Positions 26,482 to 35,324 of a stretch of 64,000 nucleotides of DNA are shown one piece after another; the first letter of the stretch is position 1, and each line of letters opens with the position of its first letter. Source of the stretch: Fontibacterium medardense (GTDB lineage Bacteria > Pseudomonadota > Alphaproteobacteria > Pelagibacterales > Pelagibacteraceae). Position numbers and translations under genes: made by a program. The stretch spans positions 930,001-994,000 of the forward strand of contig OZ249404.1 of NCBI GenBank assembly GCA_965235075.1, read 5' to 3'. The notes beneath the pieces were generated by a model, which searched no databases, was not told where the DNA came from, and was given only the letters and a program-made list of their open reading frames with translations.

Positions 26482-27648
26482 TTATTTGACAACAGTTTTT
26501 TTAATTTTTTCTAAAGCTTTTTCTATATTCTCGTAAGAGTTGGCAAAACTAAATCTTACAAAATCTTTGGCAGATTTACCAAAGCTTACGCCTGGAATAA
26601 TTGCAACGCCCGCTTCATTTAAACATTTATCTGCAAACTCATTACCATTCATCTCAGTTCCGCTAATATTGGGAAATACATAAAAAGCTCCTCCAGGATT
26701 ATTACAAGTAATCCCTTTGATGCTGTTTAAACCATCAACAATTAATTTTCTTCTTCTGTTAAATTGACTCATCATTTCATCTAAAAAATCATGGGGACCA
26801 TCTAATGCAGCAAGACCTGCAATTTGAGTTGAGGCACAAGGACATGAGTGATCGTTCACGCATAATCTAGTGATATCTTCAATAATTTTTTCTGGCCACA
26901 CGCTCCAACCTAAACGCCAGCCTGTCATTGCATATGTTTTACTCCAACCATCTAAAACAATTAATCGGTCAAAAAGTTCTGGATAATTAAAAAACGAAGG
27001 CATTTTTTTATCATCATAAATTTGTCTGCTATAAATTTCATCGCTTAAAATTGCAACCTCTGGAAATTTTTTTAAACCTACAACGAGTTTGTCAATTTGT
27101 TCTCTTTCGATAAGACCGCCTGTTGGATTTTGAGGATTATTGATTATAATTAGACGGGTTTTATCATTTATTAATTTTAAAACTTCTTCGGCTTTAAAAG
27201 AAAAATTATTTTTTTCACTTAAATACATTGGAACTGCTTTTGCTCCTGAATAATTAATCATTGATTCATAAATTGGAAATCCTGGTTCTGGATAAATAAT
27301 TTCTGTACCTGGCTGACCAAACATTAACATTGCGAAAAACATTGTAGGTTTTCCACCTGGCATGATTACTACTCTTGAAGCGTCTACGTTTGCTCCATAC
27401 ATTTTTTTAATATGACGAGATACTCCTTGTCTTAATTCTAAAAGACCATTTGCTGGGGTGTAGCCATGAAAGCCATCATCTAATGCTTTTTTTGCAGCAT
27501 CAACAATGTGTTTTGGAGTTCTAAAATCTGGCTGACCTATTCCTAAGTTAATTATTTCTTTTCCTTGAGCTTCTAAAGCTTTTGCTTTTGCAAGAACAAC
27601 AAAAGCATTTTCAGTACCAAGTTTAAAAAGACTATCTGCTAATTTCAT
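26482..27648 (-). CDS. PLP-dependent class I/II aminotransferase
   Basis: 388 residues, fold type I. NLGIGQPDFRTPKHIVDAA and GYTPANGLLELR are N-terminal, NNPQNPTGG is the substrate/PLP region, LSDEIYSR holds the PLP aspartate, and DGWSKTYAMTGWRLGW contains the Schiff-base lysine. Placed between lldD-like and glcDEF genes, it could move amino groups onto glyoxylate or another 2-oxoacid. That is inferred from context. It overlaps the oxidase gene by 4 bases. Confidence 0.9.
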   Translation of the reverse strand: MKLADSLFKLGTENAFVVLAKAKALEAQGKEIINLGIGQPDFRTPKHIVDAAKKALDDGFHGYTPANGLLELRQGVSRHIKKMYGANVDASRVVIMPGGKPTMFFAMLMFGQPGTEIIYPEPGFPIYESMINYSGAKAVPMYLSEKNNFSFKAEEVLKLINDKTRLIIINNPQNPTGGLIEREQIDKLVVGLKKFPEVAILSDEIYSRQIYDDKKMPSFFNYPELFDRLIVLDGWSKTYAMTGWRLGWSVWPEKIIEDITRLCVNDHSCPCASTQIAGLAALDGPHDFLDEMMSQFNRRRKLIVDGLNSIKGITCNNPGGAFYVFPNISGTEMNGNEFADKCLNEAGVAIIPGVSFGKSAKDFVRFSFANSYENIEKALEKIKKTVVK

Positions 27649-28799
27649 TTTTTTCTAAAAATTACTTTATCTCTAGTAATTTCTTTTACACTTCTGCAGC
27701 CCATTAAAGTCATTCCTCTTTTTATTTCAGCATGCATAATTCTAAGTATTGCTTCAACACCAGGCTGACCACCCGCTGATAATGCATATAAATAACCTTT
27801 TCCAAATGAACATGCTTTTGCTCCAAGTGCTAAAGCTTTTAAAACGTGAGTTCCTCTTCTAACTCCACCATCTAAAATAACATCTACTTTGTCTCCAACT
27901 GCATCTACAATATCCGCAAGAACATCAAATGGTGACATAGAGGCGTCTAATTGTCTTCCGCCGTGATTTGAAATCATGATTGCTGTTGCACCAATATCTA
28001 CTGCTTTTTTTGCATCCTCTACAGATACAATTCCTTTTATAGCAAAAGCGCCTTTCCATTTCTTTGCAACATACTCTGCATCTTTCCAATTCATTGTAGG
28101 ATCAAATTGACTGTTAATATAGTTGATCACTGAAGTTTCTATGGACTGCCCATCTTTTTCTGTATGTGGAAGATTGGGTAGTTTAAATCTTTCATGCATT
28201 AAATAATTTAAAGTCCACTCGGGATGTAATGCAAAACTTATCAAACTTGCTAAAGTTAGTTTTGGTGGAGTTGTAAATCCAGTTCTATGATCTCGCTCTC
28301 TGTTGCCTGCAACAATAGTATCTACTGTTAAACATAATGCTTTAAAGTTAGCTCTTTGACATCGCTCAATTAAATTATCTGTTAGGCCTCTATCTTTATG
28401 AATGTAAAGTTGAAATAATTTTGGACCACCTGTTAAATTTCCAACCTCTTCAATACTAGTTGTTGCAATTGTCGACATTCCAAAAAAAGTTCCAAATTTT
28501 TCTGCTGCTCTTGAAGTCGCTTTCTCACCATCATGATGATACAATCTATGCATTGCTGTTGGCGCAAGAAATAACGGCATATCAATTTTCTGTCCAAAAA
28601 CAGTTGTCGACATATCGATAGTACTTACATCTCTCAAAACGCTTGGAACTAAATCACAATCGTTAAATGCAGAAGTATTTCTTTTTAAAGTAATCTCATC
28701 ATCTGCGCCACCATCGATATAATTAAAAATTGGGGAAGGGAGTCTTCTTTTTGCTAACTTTCTAAAATCATCAACATTAAAACATCTAGTTAATGACAT
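27645..28799 (-). CDS. lldD: FMN-dependent alpha-hydroxyacid dehydrogenase (L-lactate dehydrogenase type)
   Basis: 384 residues. N-terminal FNVDDFRKLAKRRLPSPIFNYIDGGADDE is a family hallmark. FMN-binding segments LFLAPTAMHRLYHHDGE and FQLYIHKDRGLT are present, and the active-site signature SNHGGRQLDAS contains the catalytic His and Arg. It oxidises L-lactate or glycolate and feeds quinone in this family. Substrate between those two is not certain. It is first of a minus-strand pair with the aminotransferase. Confidence 0.92.
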   Translation of the reverse strand: MSLTRCFNVDDFRKLAKRRLPSPIFNYIDGGADDEITLKRNTSAFNDCDLVPSVLRDVSTIDMSTTVFGQKIDMPLFLAPTAMHRLYHHDGEKATSRAAEKFGTFFGMSTIATTSIEEVGNLTGGPKLFQLYIHKDRGLTDNLIERCQRANFKALCLTVDTIVAGNRERDHRTGFTTPPKLTLASLISFALHPEWTLNYLMHERFKLPNLPHTEKDGQSIETSVINYINSQFDPTMNWKDAEYVAKKWKGAFAIKGIVSVEDAKKAVDIGATAIMISNHGGRQLDASMSPFDVLADIVDAVGDKVDVILDGGVRRGTHVLKALALGAKACSFGKGYLYALSAGGQPGVEAILRIMHAEIKRGMTLMGCRSVKEITRDKVIFRKK

Positions 28800-28808
28800 T
28801 ATAAAGTT

Positions 28809-29312
28809 TTAGAAATTTTTTTGAAAACTGATGCTGTAATTATTGGCGCCTGGATTTTTATCACCGAGACTTGCGTTTGAAATATGACTGTAAGAAATAC
28901 CAATATTAGATGTTGAACTTAGATTTAAAACCGCTCTAACTTGTGTTTTAAATTCAATATTATGACCCAAATCTTTTCCATCGCCTTTTCCATAAACTCC
29001 AGGTGTAAAACTTGGACTAATTAAAATTGAATTATTAGCTAGTTTATAATCTAATCTAACGCCCGCATAACCATACTTTGCATTATCATCTGTTACTAAA
29101 AATCCCACCACAGGTTTAAAATCACCAACTGGAGAACCAAAAAGAGTTTTATCAAAATCGTAATCTAATTGGAACATTGCAGCATTTTTATTATCATCGC
29201 TATGATCAAAGTTTCCAACTGAAAAAGTCAAGCCTTCGGATCTAGCCGTTGAAACTAGAGAGATAGATAACAAGGAAATTATCCCAAAAAGTTTAGTAAT
29301 TTTTGAATTCAT
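28809..29312 (-). CDS. PagL-like outer-membrane acyloxyacyl hydrolase family protein
   Basis: 167 residues. A signal peptide (residues 1-~25, ending TARSEG) is followed by a beta-rich, alternating sequence ending in aromatic NF, as in 8-stranded outer-membrane barrels. The C-terminal YSHISNASLGDKNPG matches the H-x-S-N motif of lipid A 3-O-deacylase PagL, with His143 and Ser145 as catalytic candidates. The glutamate expected 14 residues after the His is Asn157, so activity is uncertain. It lies 9 bp before the lldD-like gene. Confidence 0.7.
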   Translation of the reverse strand: MNSKITKLFGIISLLSISLVSTARSEGLTFSVGNFDHSDDNKNAAMFQLDYDFDKTLFGSPVGDFKPVVGFLVTDDNAKYGYAGVRLDYKLANNSILISPSFTPGVYGKGDGKDLGHNIEFKTQVRAVLNLSSTSNIGISYSHISNASLGDKNPGANNYSISFQKNF

Positions 29313-29363
29313 TTTTATGAGCCTTTATTTAATAAAATTTGCGGAAATGCAATAAAGATTCTA

Positions 29364-29723
29364 CTATTTTTTCTTATTATTTAATCTGAATATTAAAAAT
29401 CCACCAATAATAAAGATAATTAAAGGTAAAAACCATAAGGCTAAACTATTAAAATTTAAGCCTGGATTATAAACAATCCAGTCACCATAACGACTTATTA
29501 AAAAATCGTAAATTTGTTTTTCGTTTTCTCCATTATCCAGTTTCTTAGAAATTAATTTTTTTAAATCAATTGCAAAATCAGAATTCGATTCATAAATCGA
29601 CTGTCCTTGACAAACGATGCATCTAATATTTTTATAAATTTTATTCTTTAACTCTTCATTTGCTGAAAAAACATTAGAAGATAAAATAAAAAATATAATA
29701 GTAAGAATAAATTTTTTCATCAC
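29364..29723 (-). CDS. ccmH: Cytochrome c maturation protein CcmH
   Basis: 119 residues. A signal peptide is followed by RCIVCQGQSIYESNS with the redox pair Cys35/Cys38, then FLISRYGDWIVYNPGLN, and a C-terminal membrane helix. It reduces or presents apocytochrome c thiols for heme attachment in the periplasm. It is a short, CcmL-type form, with no CcmI domain or gene here. It overlaps ccmG by 4 bases. Confidence 0.94.
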   Translation of the reverse strand: MMKKFILTIIFFILSSNVFSANEELKNKIYKNIRCIVCQGQSIYESNSDFAIDLKKLISKKLDNGENEKQIYDFLISRYGDWIVYNPGLNFNSLALWFLPLIIFIIGGFLIFRLNNKKK

Positions 29724-30238
29724 TTTTTTAATTCTAAAATTTTATTAACAGCGTCTTCATTAAGCGGACCAATATGTTTGAAAACTATTTTACCTTTTTT
29801 TAAAACATATGTTTCCGGAACCCCATAGGCGCCCAACTGAATTGCTACCTCTCCCTTTTTATCAACGCCTATTGTGCTATAAGGATTTCCATATTTTTTT
29901 AAGAAATTTTTAGCATTCCCACTTTCGTCTTTATAATTGAGACCAATAATATTAATTCGATTTTTATCTTTTAAATCCATTAAAAAAGGATGTTCAATAC
30001 GGCAGGGAATACACCAAGATGCCCATATATTTAGAACGGCAAAATCTCTGTCAGATAAAATATTACTATCCAGCTTTGTGTTTTTATTAAAAAGATCTTC
30101 TAAAATAAATTCTGGAATTTTTTTACCAATCATTTGACTGGGTTGATAAGTTTTATTGGAATTTAAAACTCTTAGAAAAAGAATAAAAATTATAACAATT
30201 GTTATTCCAAGAATTATAATTTTATATTTATTGTTCAT
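29720..30238 (-). CDS. ccmG: Thiol-disulfide oxidoreductase CcmG/DsbE
   Basis: 172 residues. An N-terminal anchor helix is followed by a thioredoxin-like domain with WASWCIPCR (Cys76, Cys79) and a cis-proline segment in GAYGVPETYVLKKG. It keeps apocytochrome c cysteines reduced. It overlaps the end of ccmF by 11 bases and precedes ccmH. Confidence 0.95.
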   Translation of the reverse strand: MNNKYKIIILGITIVIIFILFLRVLNSNKTYQPSQMIGKKIPEFILEDLFNKNTKLDSNILSDRDFAVLNIWASWCIPCRIEHPFLMDLKDKNRINIIGLNYKDESGNAKNFLKKYGNPYSTIGVDKKGEVAIQLGAYGVPETYVLKKGKIVFKHIGPLNEDAVNKILELKK

Positions 30239-32108
30239 TTCTCAGTCTAAACGTTTGATAAAATCCACCAAAGGCAATTAACAATATAGAAAACCAAATC
30301 CAAAACATTAAAGGTTTATAATAAAACCTTACCATAATTTTATCTTTTTCAAATTCGGACAAGTTAATTGCAAAATAATAATCTACGATAAAATTATTTT
30401 TAATGCTTGTCTCAGAAGTAAATTGGACTGGCTGATCATATTTTCTAATAGACGGGGTTAATTCAACTTGTTTTTCTTTATTGGTTACTAAAAAATTTCC
30501 AAAAACCTCCTCATAGTTTTCTTTTTTGATTTTATTAATACTCTTAAATTTAATAATAAATTCTTGAATTTTAATCTCATCTCCCACCTTCATGGATGTA
30601 TTAATCTCTTTTGATAAATAAGCATTAATAAATATAGCAAAAATCAATATGCCAAATCCTAAATGAGAAACTAATCTTCCAAAATTTAAGCTTAATTTTT
30701 TTTGTGAAATCCAATCAAATATAACTGAAATGATTAGGTATATTGAAAACAATAAACCTAATATCAAAATAATATCTTTATAATCAAAAAATAAAAAAAT
30801 AATCACTGAGGAAATCACAATAGAAATAGGAAAAAAAATTTTAAAATTTTTTATTTGTAAAAATTTATCTTCTCTGTTCCAACTTAGAAGAGGTCCGTGA
30901 GACATGAAAAATAAAAATACGAATAAAAATGGTGCTAAAATAGTATGATAATAAATAGGACCAACTGAAATACTTTTGCCGCTAATAGCATCTAAAATAA
31001 TAGGGTAAACTGTTCCAACCAAGATTACTGAAAGGAAGAAGATCAAAAAACAATTATTAATTAAAATAAAATTATCTTTCTGAAAAAAAGAATATTTTCC
31101 ATCCAAAGATTTTTTGGGACTTTTAATGATGAAAATAGCTAATGAAAAAAAGGTGATAAATAAAATTGTACTTAAAATGTACACGCCTCTATGAGGATCA
31201 TTTGCAAAAGCATGAACAGAATTTAATACTCCAGATCTAACTAAAAATGTTCCAAGCAAACTCATTATAAAAGTAAATAAAGAAAGCAATGCCGTCCAAG
31301 AATGTAATTTATCTTTTTTAAAAGTTACAATATTAGAGTGGATTAAAGCAGTTGCTGCAAGCCAAGGCATTAGTGATGCATTTTCAACTGGATCCCAAAA
31401 CCAATATCCACCCCAGCCTAATTCATAGTAGGCCCAAAAAGATCCAAGACCAATTCCAATAGTAAGCAAAGACCAAGGAAGAATGATCCAGAAATTTGCA
31501 ATCTTACTCCATGATTTATCAAAATTATTAGTCATTAATCCTGCAAGCGCAAAACTAAAAACTAATGAAAAACCAACATAACCAAAATATAAAAATGGCG
31601 GGTGGATCGCAAGTAATGGATCCTGCAAAATAGGATTTAAACCAAGACCTTGCGATGGTTTGGGATCTATCTGATCAAAAGGATTTGAAGTTGAAATTAA
31701 AAAAATTAAAAAAATTAAGATTAATATTGCTTGAAAAAAAACTGTATAAAATTTTAATTTTTCACTAACTTTGGTTCGAGTAAATACGAATGAAAATAGT
31801 GATAATATTAAAATAAATAATACCATGCTACCTTCGTGGTTCCCCCACGCTCCTGATATTTTATAGATTAAAGGCTTAGTAGTATGAGAATTCTGATAAA
31901 CGGCTACATTAGAAAAATCAGAAACAATAAAACAATATATTAAAGTTAAAAATGAAATTAATAATAAAAAAAAAATACTATTATTAAAAAAATTAATTGT
32001 TTTTGAATTCTTAAAATCATTTCTTATCCCTTTAATTAATGAGAAAATTAAGAAGCCATTGAATATTAAAGAAAAAAATAAAGCTAAATTACCTATATAA
32101 CCAGCCAT
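30228..32108 (-). CDS. ccmF: Cytochrome c heme lyase subunit CcmF
   Basis: 626 residues with many membrane helices. The WWD heme-handling domain is seen in GSFWAYYELGWGGYWFWDPVENASLMPW, and WGNHEGSMVLF and PPFLYFGYVGFSL are also conserved. It attaches heme from holo-CcmE to apocytochrome c. It starts 2 bp after ccmE and overlaps ccmG. It is slightly shorter than enterobacterial CcmF but complete. Confidence 0.97.
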   Translation of the reverse strand: MAGYIGNLALFFSLIFNGFLIFSLIKGIRNDFKNSKTINFFNNSIFFLLLISFLTLIYCFIVSDFSNVAVYQNSHTTKPLIYKISGAWGNHEGSMVLFILILSLFSFVFTRTKVSEKLKFYTVFFQAILILIFLIFLISTSNPFDQIDPKPSQGLGLNPILQDPLLAIHPPFLYFGYVGFSLVFSFALAGLMTNNFDKSWSKIANFWIILPWSLLTIGIGLGSFWAYYELGWGGYWFWDPVENASLMPWLAATALIHSNIVTFKKDKLHSWTALLSLFTFIMSLLGTFLVRSGVLNSVHAFANDPHRGVYILSTILFITFFSLAIFIIKSPKKSLDGKYSFFQKDNFILINNCFLIFFLSVILVGTVYPIILDAISGKSISVGPIYYHTILAPFLFVFLFFMSHGPLLSWNREDKFLQIKNFKIFFPISIVISSVIIFLFFDYKDIILILGLLFSIYLIISVIFDWISQKKLSLNFGRLVSHLGFGILIFAIFINAYLSKEINTSMKVGDEIKIQEFIIKFKSINKIKKENYEEVFGNFLVTNKEKQVELTPSIRKYDQPVQFTSETSIKNNFIVDYYFAINLSEFEKDKIMVRFYYKPLMFWIWFSILLIAFGGFYQTFRLRNEQ

Positions 32109-32110
32109 GA

Positions 32111-32545
32111 TTATTTATTTAATTTATCTTTTTTCAAACTATTAGCAACTTCTGGCGGCATATAATTTTCATCATGCTTTGCAAGAATCGTGCTCGCAAT
32201 AAAATATTTTTTATCTTTTAGAACACCTTCTGCAACTGTACTTTTTCCTTCAATAAATAAATTAGGTAACAACCCATTGTACTCAACAAAAATTTCATTT
32301 TTGTAATCAGTAATAATAAAAACATAAGTATTATTATTTTTCTTTATTGAGCCTTCCTTAACTAAACCCCCAATTCTTATCTTATTAGAAGGTATGCTTG
32401 TTAAATTCTTTATTTCTTGAGGTGCGTAGAAATACACCACATTCTTTTGTAAATTATTATAGATAAAAAAAAATATTACCGACGCAGCAATTACTATTAA
32501 TGAAAAAATTTTTAATCTTTTTTTTGTAGATTTACTAAAAATCAT
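32111..32545 (-). CDS. ccmE: Heme chaperone CcmE
   Basis: 144 residues. One N-terminal membrane helix precedes a periplasmic OB-fold. IRIGGLVKEGSI and VEYNGLLPNLFIEGKSTVAEG are conserved. LAKHDENYMP contains His124, the covalent heme attachment residue, and Tyr128. It shuttles heme from CcmC to CcmF. A 55-bp gap separates it from ccmD. Confidence 0.96.
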   Translation of the reverse strand: MIFSKSTKKRLKIFSLIVIAASVIFFFIYNNLQKNVVYFYAPQEIKNLTSIPSNKIRIGGLVKEGSIKKNNNTYVFIITDYKNEIFVEYNGLLPNLFIEGKSTVAEGVLKDKKYFIASTILAKHDENYMPPEVANSLKKDKLNK

Positions 32546-32600
32546 AATCGTATCTAAACAAATTTTTTAAGAAGATATCGAGACTTAATTAGATATTAAA

Positions 32601-32795
32601 CTAAAATTTACTAACTTGCGCTGAAGCTGAAACTTCTTTAACTTTTTCAGAACGATAAAGATGTTCGATATTTTTAATAGAATTCAATTTTTTAACTGAA
32701 ACGTAATAAAGAGAAATTAAAGATAAAGCAGCAAATGCATATGACAACCATATATACAAACCATAGCCGCCCATATTTAAAAATTCTAAGATCAT
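32601..32795 (-). CDS. ccmD: Heme exporter accessory protein CcmD
   Basis: 64 residues with one membrane helix. The N-terminal FLNMGGYGLYIWLSYAFAAL matches the CcmD M-G-G-Y-x-x-Y-[IV]-W pattern. The charged C-terminus is unrelated between species. It stabilises the CcmC-CcmE complex. It overlaps ccmC by 4 bases. Confidence 0.88.
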   Translation of the reverse strand: MILEFLNMGGYGLYIWLSYAFAALSLISLYYVSVKKLNSIKNIEHLYRSEKVKEVSASAQVSKF

Positions 32796-33490
32796 TTTTT
32801 ATTAACTCTAAAATTTATAATTTCATATTTATATCTAATCAAGAAAATAATTAACGATAAAATACAAAAACTAAAAAACATAATAAGCAACGGCGCCAAC
32901 ATTGAGCTATGTATAGTAGGTGCGGAAGTTAGCGTAATGCTTGCTGGTTGGTGAAGAGTATTCCACCATTTTACTGAAAATTTAATAATAGGAATATTTA
33001 TTAATCCTACTATGCCAACAATATTAGTAATTTTTTCTGCAGAATTATAATTTTTTATAAACGACCACAAAGAAACATATAAAATATAAGTTAACACCAA
33101 AACAAACATTGAAGTTAATCTCCCATCCCAACTCCAAAAAGTTCCCCATGTCGGGTAACCCCACAATGATCCTGTAACAACGGAGATTAAAGAAAAAACT
33201 AATCCTATAGGTGCTAAACTTTTTGCATAAACTGAGAAAACTCTAAGTTTAAAAATTAAACTTAAAAATGATGAAGTTCCAATAATTAAAAAAATAAATA
33301 AAGAAATCCAAGAAGACGGTACATGAACATACATAATTCTTACCGTATCTTTTTGTAAATAATCAATTGGGGAAAAGACTAAAGCTAAAATCAAACCAAA
33401 AATAAGCGCAAAAACCAAAATTATTTTTAACCAAAAAATACTGGTGTTTGCTAAGTTAAAAAAAGTTCTCGGTTTAAATATTCCAAACAT
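32792..33490 (-). CDS. ccmC: Heme delivery protein CcmC
   Basis: 232 residues with six predicted helices. The WWD motif is in GYPTWGTFWSWDGRLTSMFVL, and the flanking heme-ligand histidines are in MYVHVPSSW and WWNTLHQPAS. It loads heme onto CcmE. Its ATG lacks a Shine-Dalgarno sequence and sits inside a predicted hairpin. It leads ccmCDEFGH. ccmA and ccmB are not in this window. Confidence 0.96.
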   Translation of the reverse strand: MFGIFKPRTFFNLANTSIFWLKIILVFALIFGLILALVFSPIDYLQKDTVRIMYVHVPSSWISLFIFLIIGTSSFLSLIFKLRVFSVYAKSLAPIGLVFSLISVVTGSLWGYPTWGTFWSWDGRLTSMFVLVLTYILYVSLWSFIKNYNSAEKITNIVGIVGLINIPIIKFSVKWWNTLHQPASITLTSAPTIHSSMLAPLLIMFFSFCILSLIIFLIRYKYEIINFRVNKK

Positions 33491-33584
33491 TTAAGTTAGA
33501 TTTTTTTACTACATGTTTGGGAAGATTAGAAGTTTACCTAACTGAGATAAGGGAGATTGGGGATCAAAAATAACTCAGTTAGGT
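33483..33584 (-). promoter_or_regulatory. Candidate structured leader of the ccmC operon
   Basis: Two hairpins precede and cover the ccmC start on the minus strand. The first is a perfect 11-bp stem (33574-33584 with 33536-33546, 27-nt loop). The second pairs CCAAACAT (33520-33513) with ATGTTTGG (33490-33483), burying the ccmC AUG in 8 bp. CTAACT at 33499-33494, just before the AUG, can also pair with AGTTAG in the 3' arm of the first stem, so two mutually exclusive folds are possible. Function is inferred from structure only. Confidence 0.45.
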
Positions 33585-33661
33585 ATTAACTGAAATATAA
33601 TAAAATAATCTGTCGAACTTTTGCGTTAAAATTGTTTTAATTAAGGCAGCAAGAATTATGA

Positions 33662-33991
33662 TTAATTTGATGGTTTAATGTAAAGGTTTCCTCTTTTTCC
33701 TCTAAATATTTCATTAACTAGAGGATGTCTCACGGGCTCATTTGGGTCATCGCCAACTAAATTTTGTTCTGAAACATAAGCCTCATAAGTGATCTCATCA
33801 TTCTCAGCTAATAAATGATAAAAGGGCTGATCTTTTCTAGGACGTGCTGCTTTTGGAATTGATTGATACCACTCTTCTGAATTATTAAATTGAAAATCTA
33901 CATCGTAAATAACACCTCTAAAATCAAACAAACGATGTCTCACCACTTCTCCAATTGAGAATTTGGCTTTGTTTAATTTTTTTTCTAACAT
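33662..33991 (-). CDS. hspQ: HspQ / YccV-family protein
   Basis: 109 residues. KFSIGEVVRHRLFDFRGVIYDVDFQF and the DQPFYHLLAENDEITYEAYVSEQNL segment are the YccV domain, known as a heat-shock protein HspQ and as a hemimethylated-DNA-binding domain. In other bacteria HspQ stimulates Lon. It is an isolated gene upstream of the ccm leader, same strand. Confidence 0.92.
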   Translation of the reverse strand: MLEKKLNKAKFSIGEVVRHRLFDFRGVIYDVDFQFNNSEEWYQSIPKAARPRKDQPFYHLLAENDEITYEAYVSEQNLVGDDPNEPVRHPLVNEIFRGKRGNLYIKPSN

Positions 33992-34030
33992 TAAATTTAA
34001 AGTAGTGATTCTTATAAAAAATTCAATAGA

Positions 34031-34798
34031 TCACTGAATTGTGTCTAGATACATCTTAAGCCTAATTCCTTTTTTTCCTTTAGTTGTCGCATAAATTGGA
34101 AAATAGTTATCCCCAACAATTCCAAAATAAAGATCTACTTTGAACTGCTCAGGTGTATTTGGATCTCCTGGAATGTGTCCAGATATTGGTTGATAAGTTA
34201 AAATACATTTTTGTAATTTTCCTTTATAATTAGAAAAAACTGAATCAAAATCTAACTGCACATTTTCTTTTTTCATCACTAAGTAAAAAAAAATATTACC
34301 ATCAAAAACCTTGATTTTTTTATCACAATCGAGATTTTTTTTATCAAGTAAGAATAATTTTTTTACTGCAAAGATTGGATCAATCACGCCAAAATAGTCT
34401 TGTTTATTGTATGGAACTTTTTTAGTTAAATCTTCATTTCGAGGTGGATCTGTTTCAAAATTAAGAACTTTTTCTTTAGAAAAATTGATTTTATTTACTC
34501 TATATTTGTTACTTGATGGCTTGTCGTAACGATACTCGTACTTCCAAGTATTTTTACTTTTATCATTAAATTCAACTTTAGATTTTGCAAAGACTTTTAC
34601 AAAGAAACCAACAATGCCTACACTTTCAGCACTAAAAGTAATTTTATTATTTACTTCATCATCAATATTAAAATTAATATCCATAACATTTAAGTTATAA
34701 GCGCGAACATCATATTTAAATTCTTTTGCTAAAGATGAATTAAAGTTTAAAATAATTGTACAAATAATTATTAAAAATTTAATGAACAAAGGTCTCAT
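34031..34798 (-). CDS. Exported DUF3108 protein
   Basis: 255 residues. A signal peptide (hydrophobic 5-22, cleavage near SSLA-KEF) precedes a beta-rich domain of the DUF3108 type, with YRVNKINFSKEKV in the first half and DLYFGIVGDNYFPIYATTKGKKG near the end. Function is unknown, and such proteins are periplasmic. Its first 17 bases overlap, head to head, the first bases of yciB. Confidence 0.75.
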   Translation of the reverse strand: MRPLFIKFLIIICTIILNFNSSLAKEFKYDVRAYNLNVMDINFNIDDEVNNKITFSAESVGIVGFFVKVFAKSKVEFNDKSKNTWKYEYRYDKPSSNKYRVNKINFSKEKVLNFETDPPRNEDLTKKVPYNKQDYFGVIDPIFAVKKLFLLDKKNLDCDKKIKVFDGNIFFYLVMKKENVQLDFDSVFSNYKGKLQKCILTYQPISGHIPGDPNTPEQFKVDLYFGIVGDNYFPIYATTKGKKGIRLKMYLDTIQ

Positions 34799-35324
34799 AA
34801 AGTTTTTCTTAGATATAGGTCCGTTATTAATCTTTTTTTATTTCTATAAAAAACATGGAATGAGTTATGCAATACTTCCTTTAATTATTGCAACTATAAT
34901 ATCGGTATTTTTTATTTACCGAATAGATAAAAAAATTCCAACAATACCAATATTAGGCGCAGCTGTTGTTACTTTGTTTGGAGGTCTTACAATTTTTTTT
35001 GATAACAAAATATTTTTTTATATGAAACCTACGATTATAAATATAATTTTTGCACTTATTCTTTTGTACGGACAAATATTTTTAAAACAACCTTTGTTAA
35101 AAAAATTATTTGATGGATCAATTAAAATTTCAGATGAAGGTTGGAATATTTTAAATAAACGTTGGATATATTTTTTTATTTTTTTAGCAGCACTTAATGA
35201 GCTTGTTTGGAGAACGCAAAGCGAAGAATTTTGGGTTCAATTTAAAGTTTTTGGACTACTCCCAATAACTCTGATATTTACAATTATGCAAGTATCTCTT
35301 ATTCAAAAACACAGGATTGATTAA
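34782..35324 (+). CDS. yciB: Inner-membrane-spanning protein YciB (septation protein A)
   Basis: 180 residues with five or six helices. FFLDIGPLLIFFYFYKKHGM is the family start, followed by LFGGLTIFFDNKIFFYMKPTIIN and LNKRWIYFFIFLAALNELVWR. It is thought to act in cell division or envelope synthesis. The start codon lies inside the first codons of the divergent DUF3108 gene. Its stop overlaps the next ATG by one base. Confidence 0.93.
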   Translation: MNKGLIKFFLDIGPLLIFFYFYKKHGMSYAILPLIIATIISVFFIYRIDKKIPTIPILGAAVVTLFGGLTIFFDNKIFFYMKPTIINIIFALILLYGQIFLKQPLLKKLFDGSIKISDEGWNILNKRWIYFFIFLAALNELVWRTQSEEFWVQFKVFGLLPITLIFTIMQVSLIQKHRID

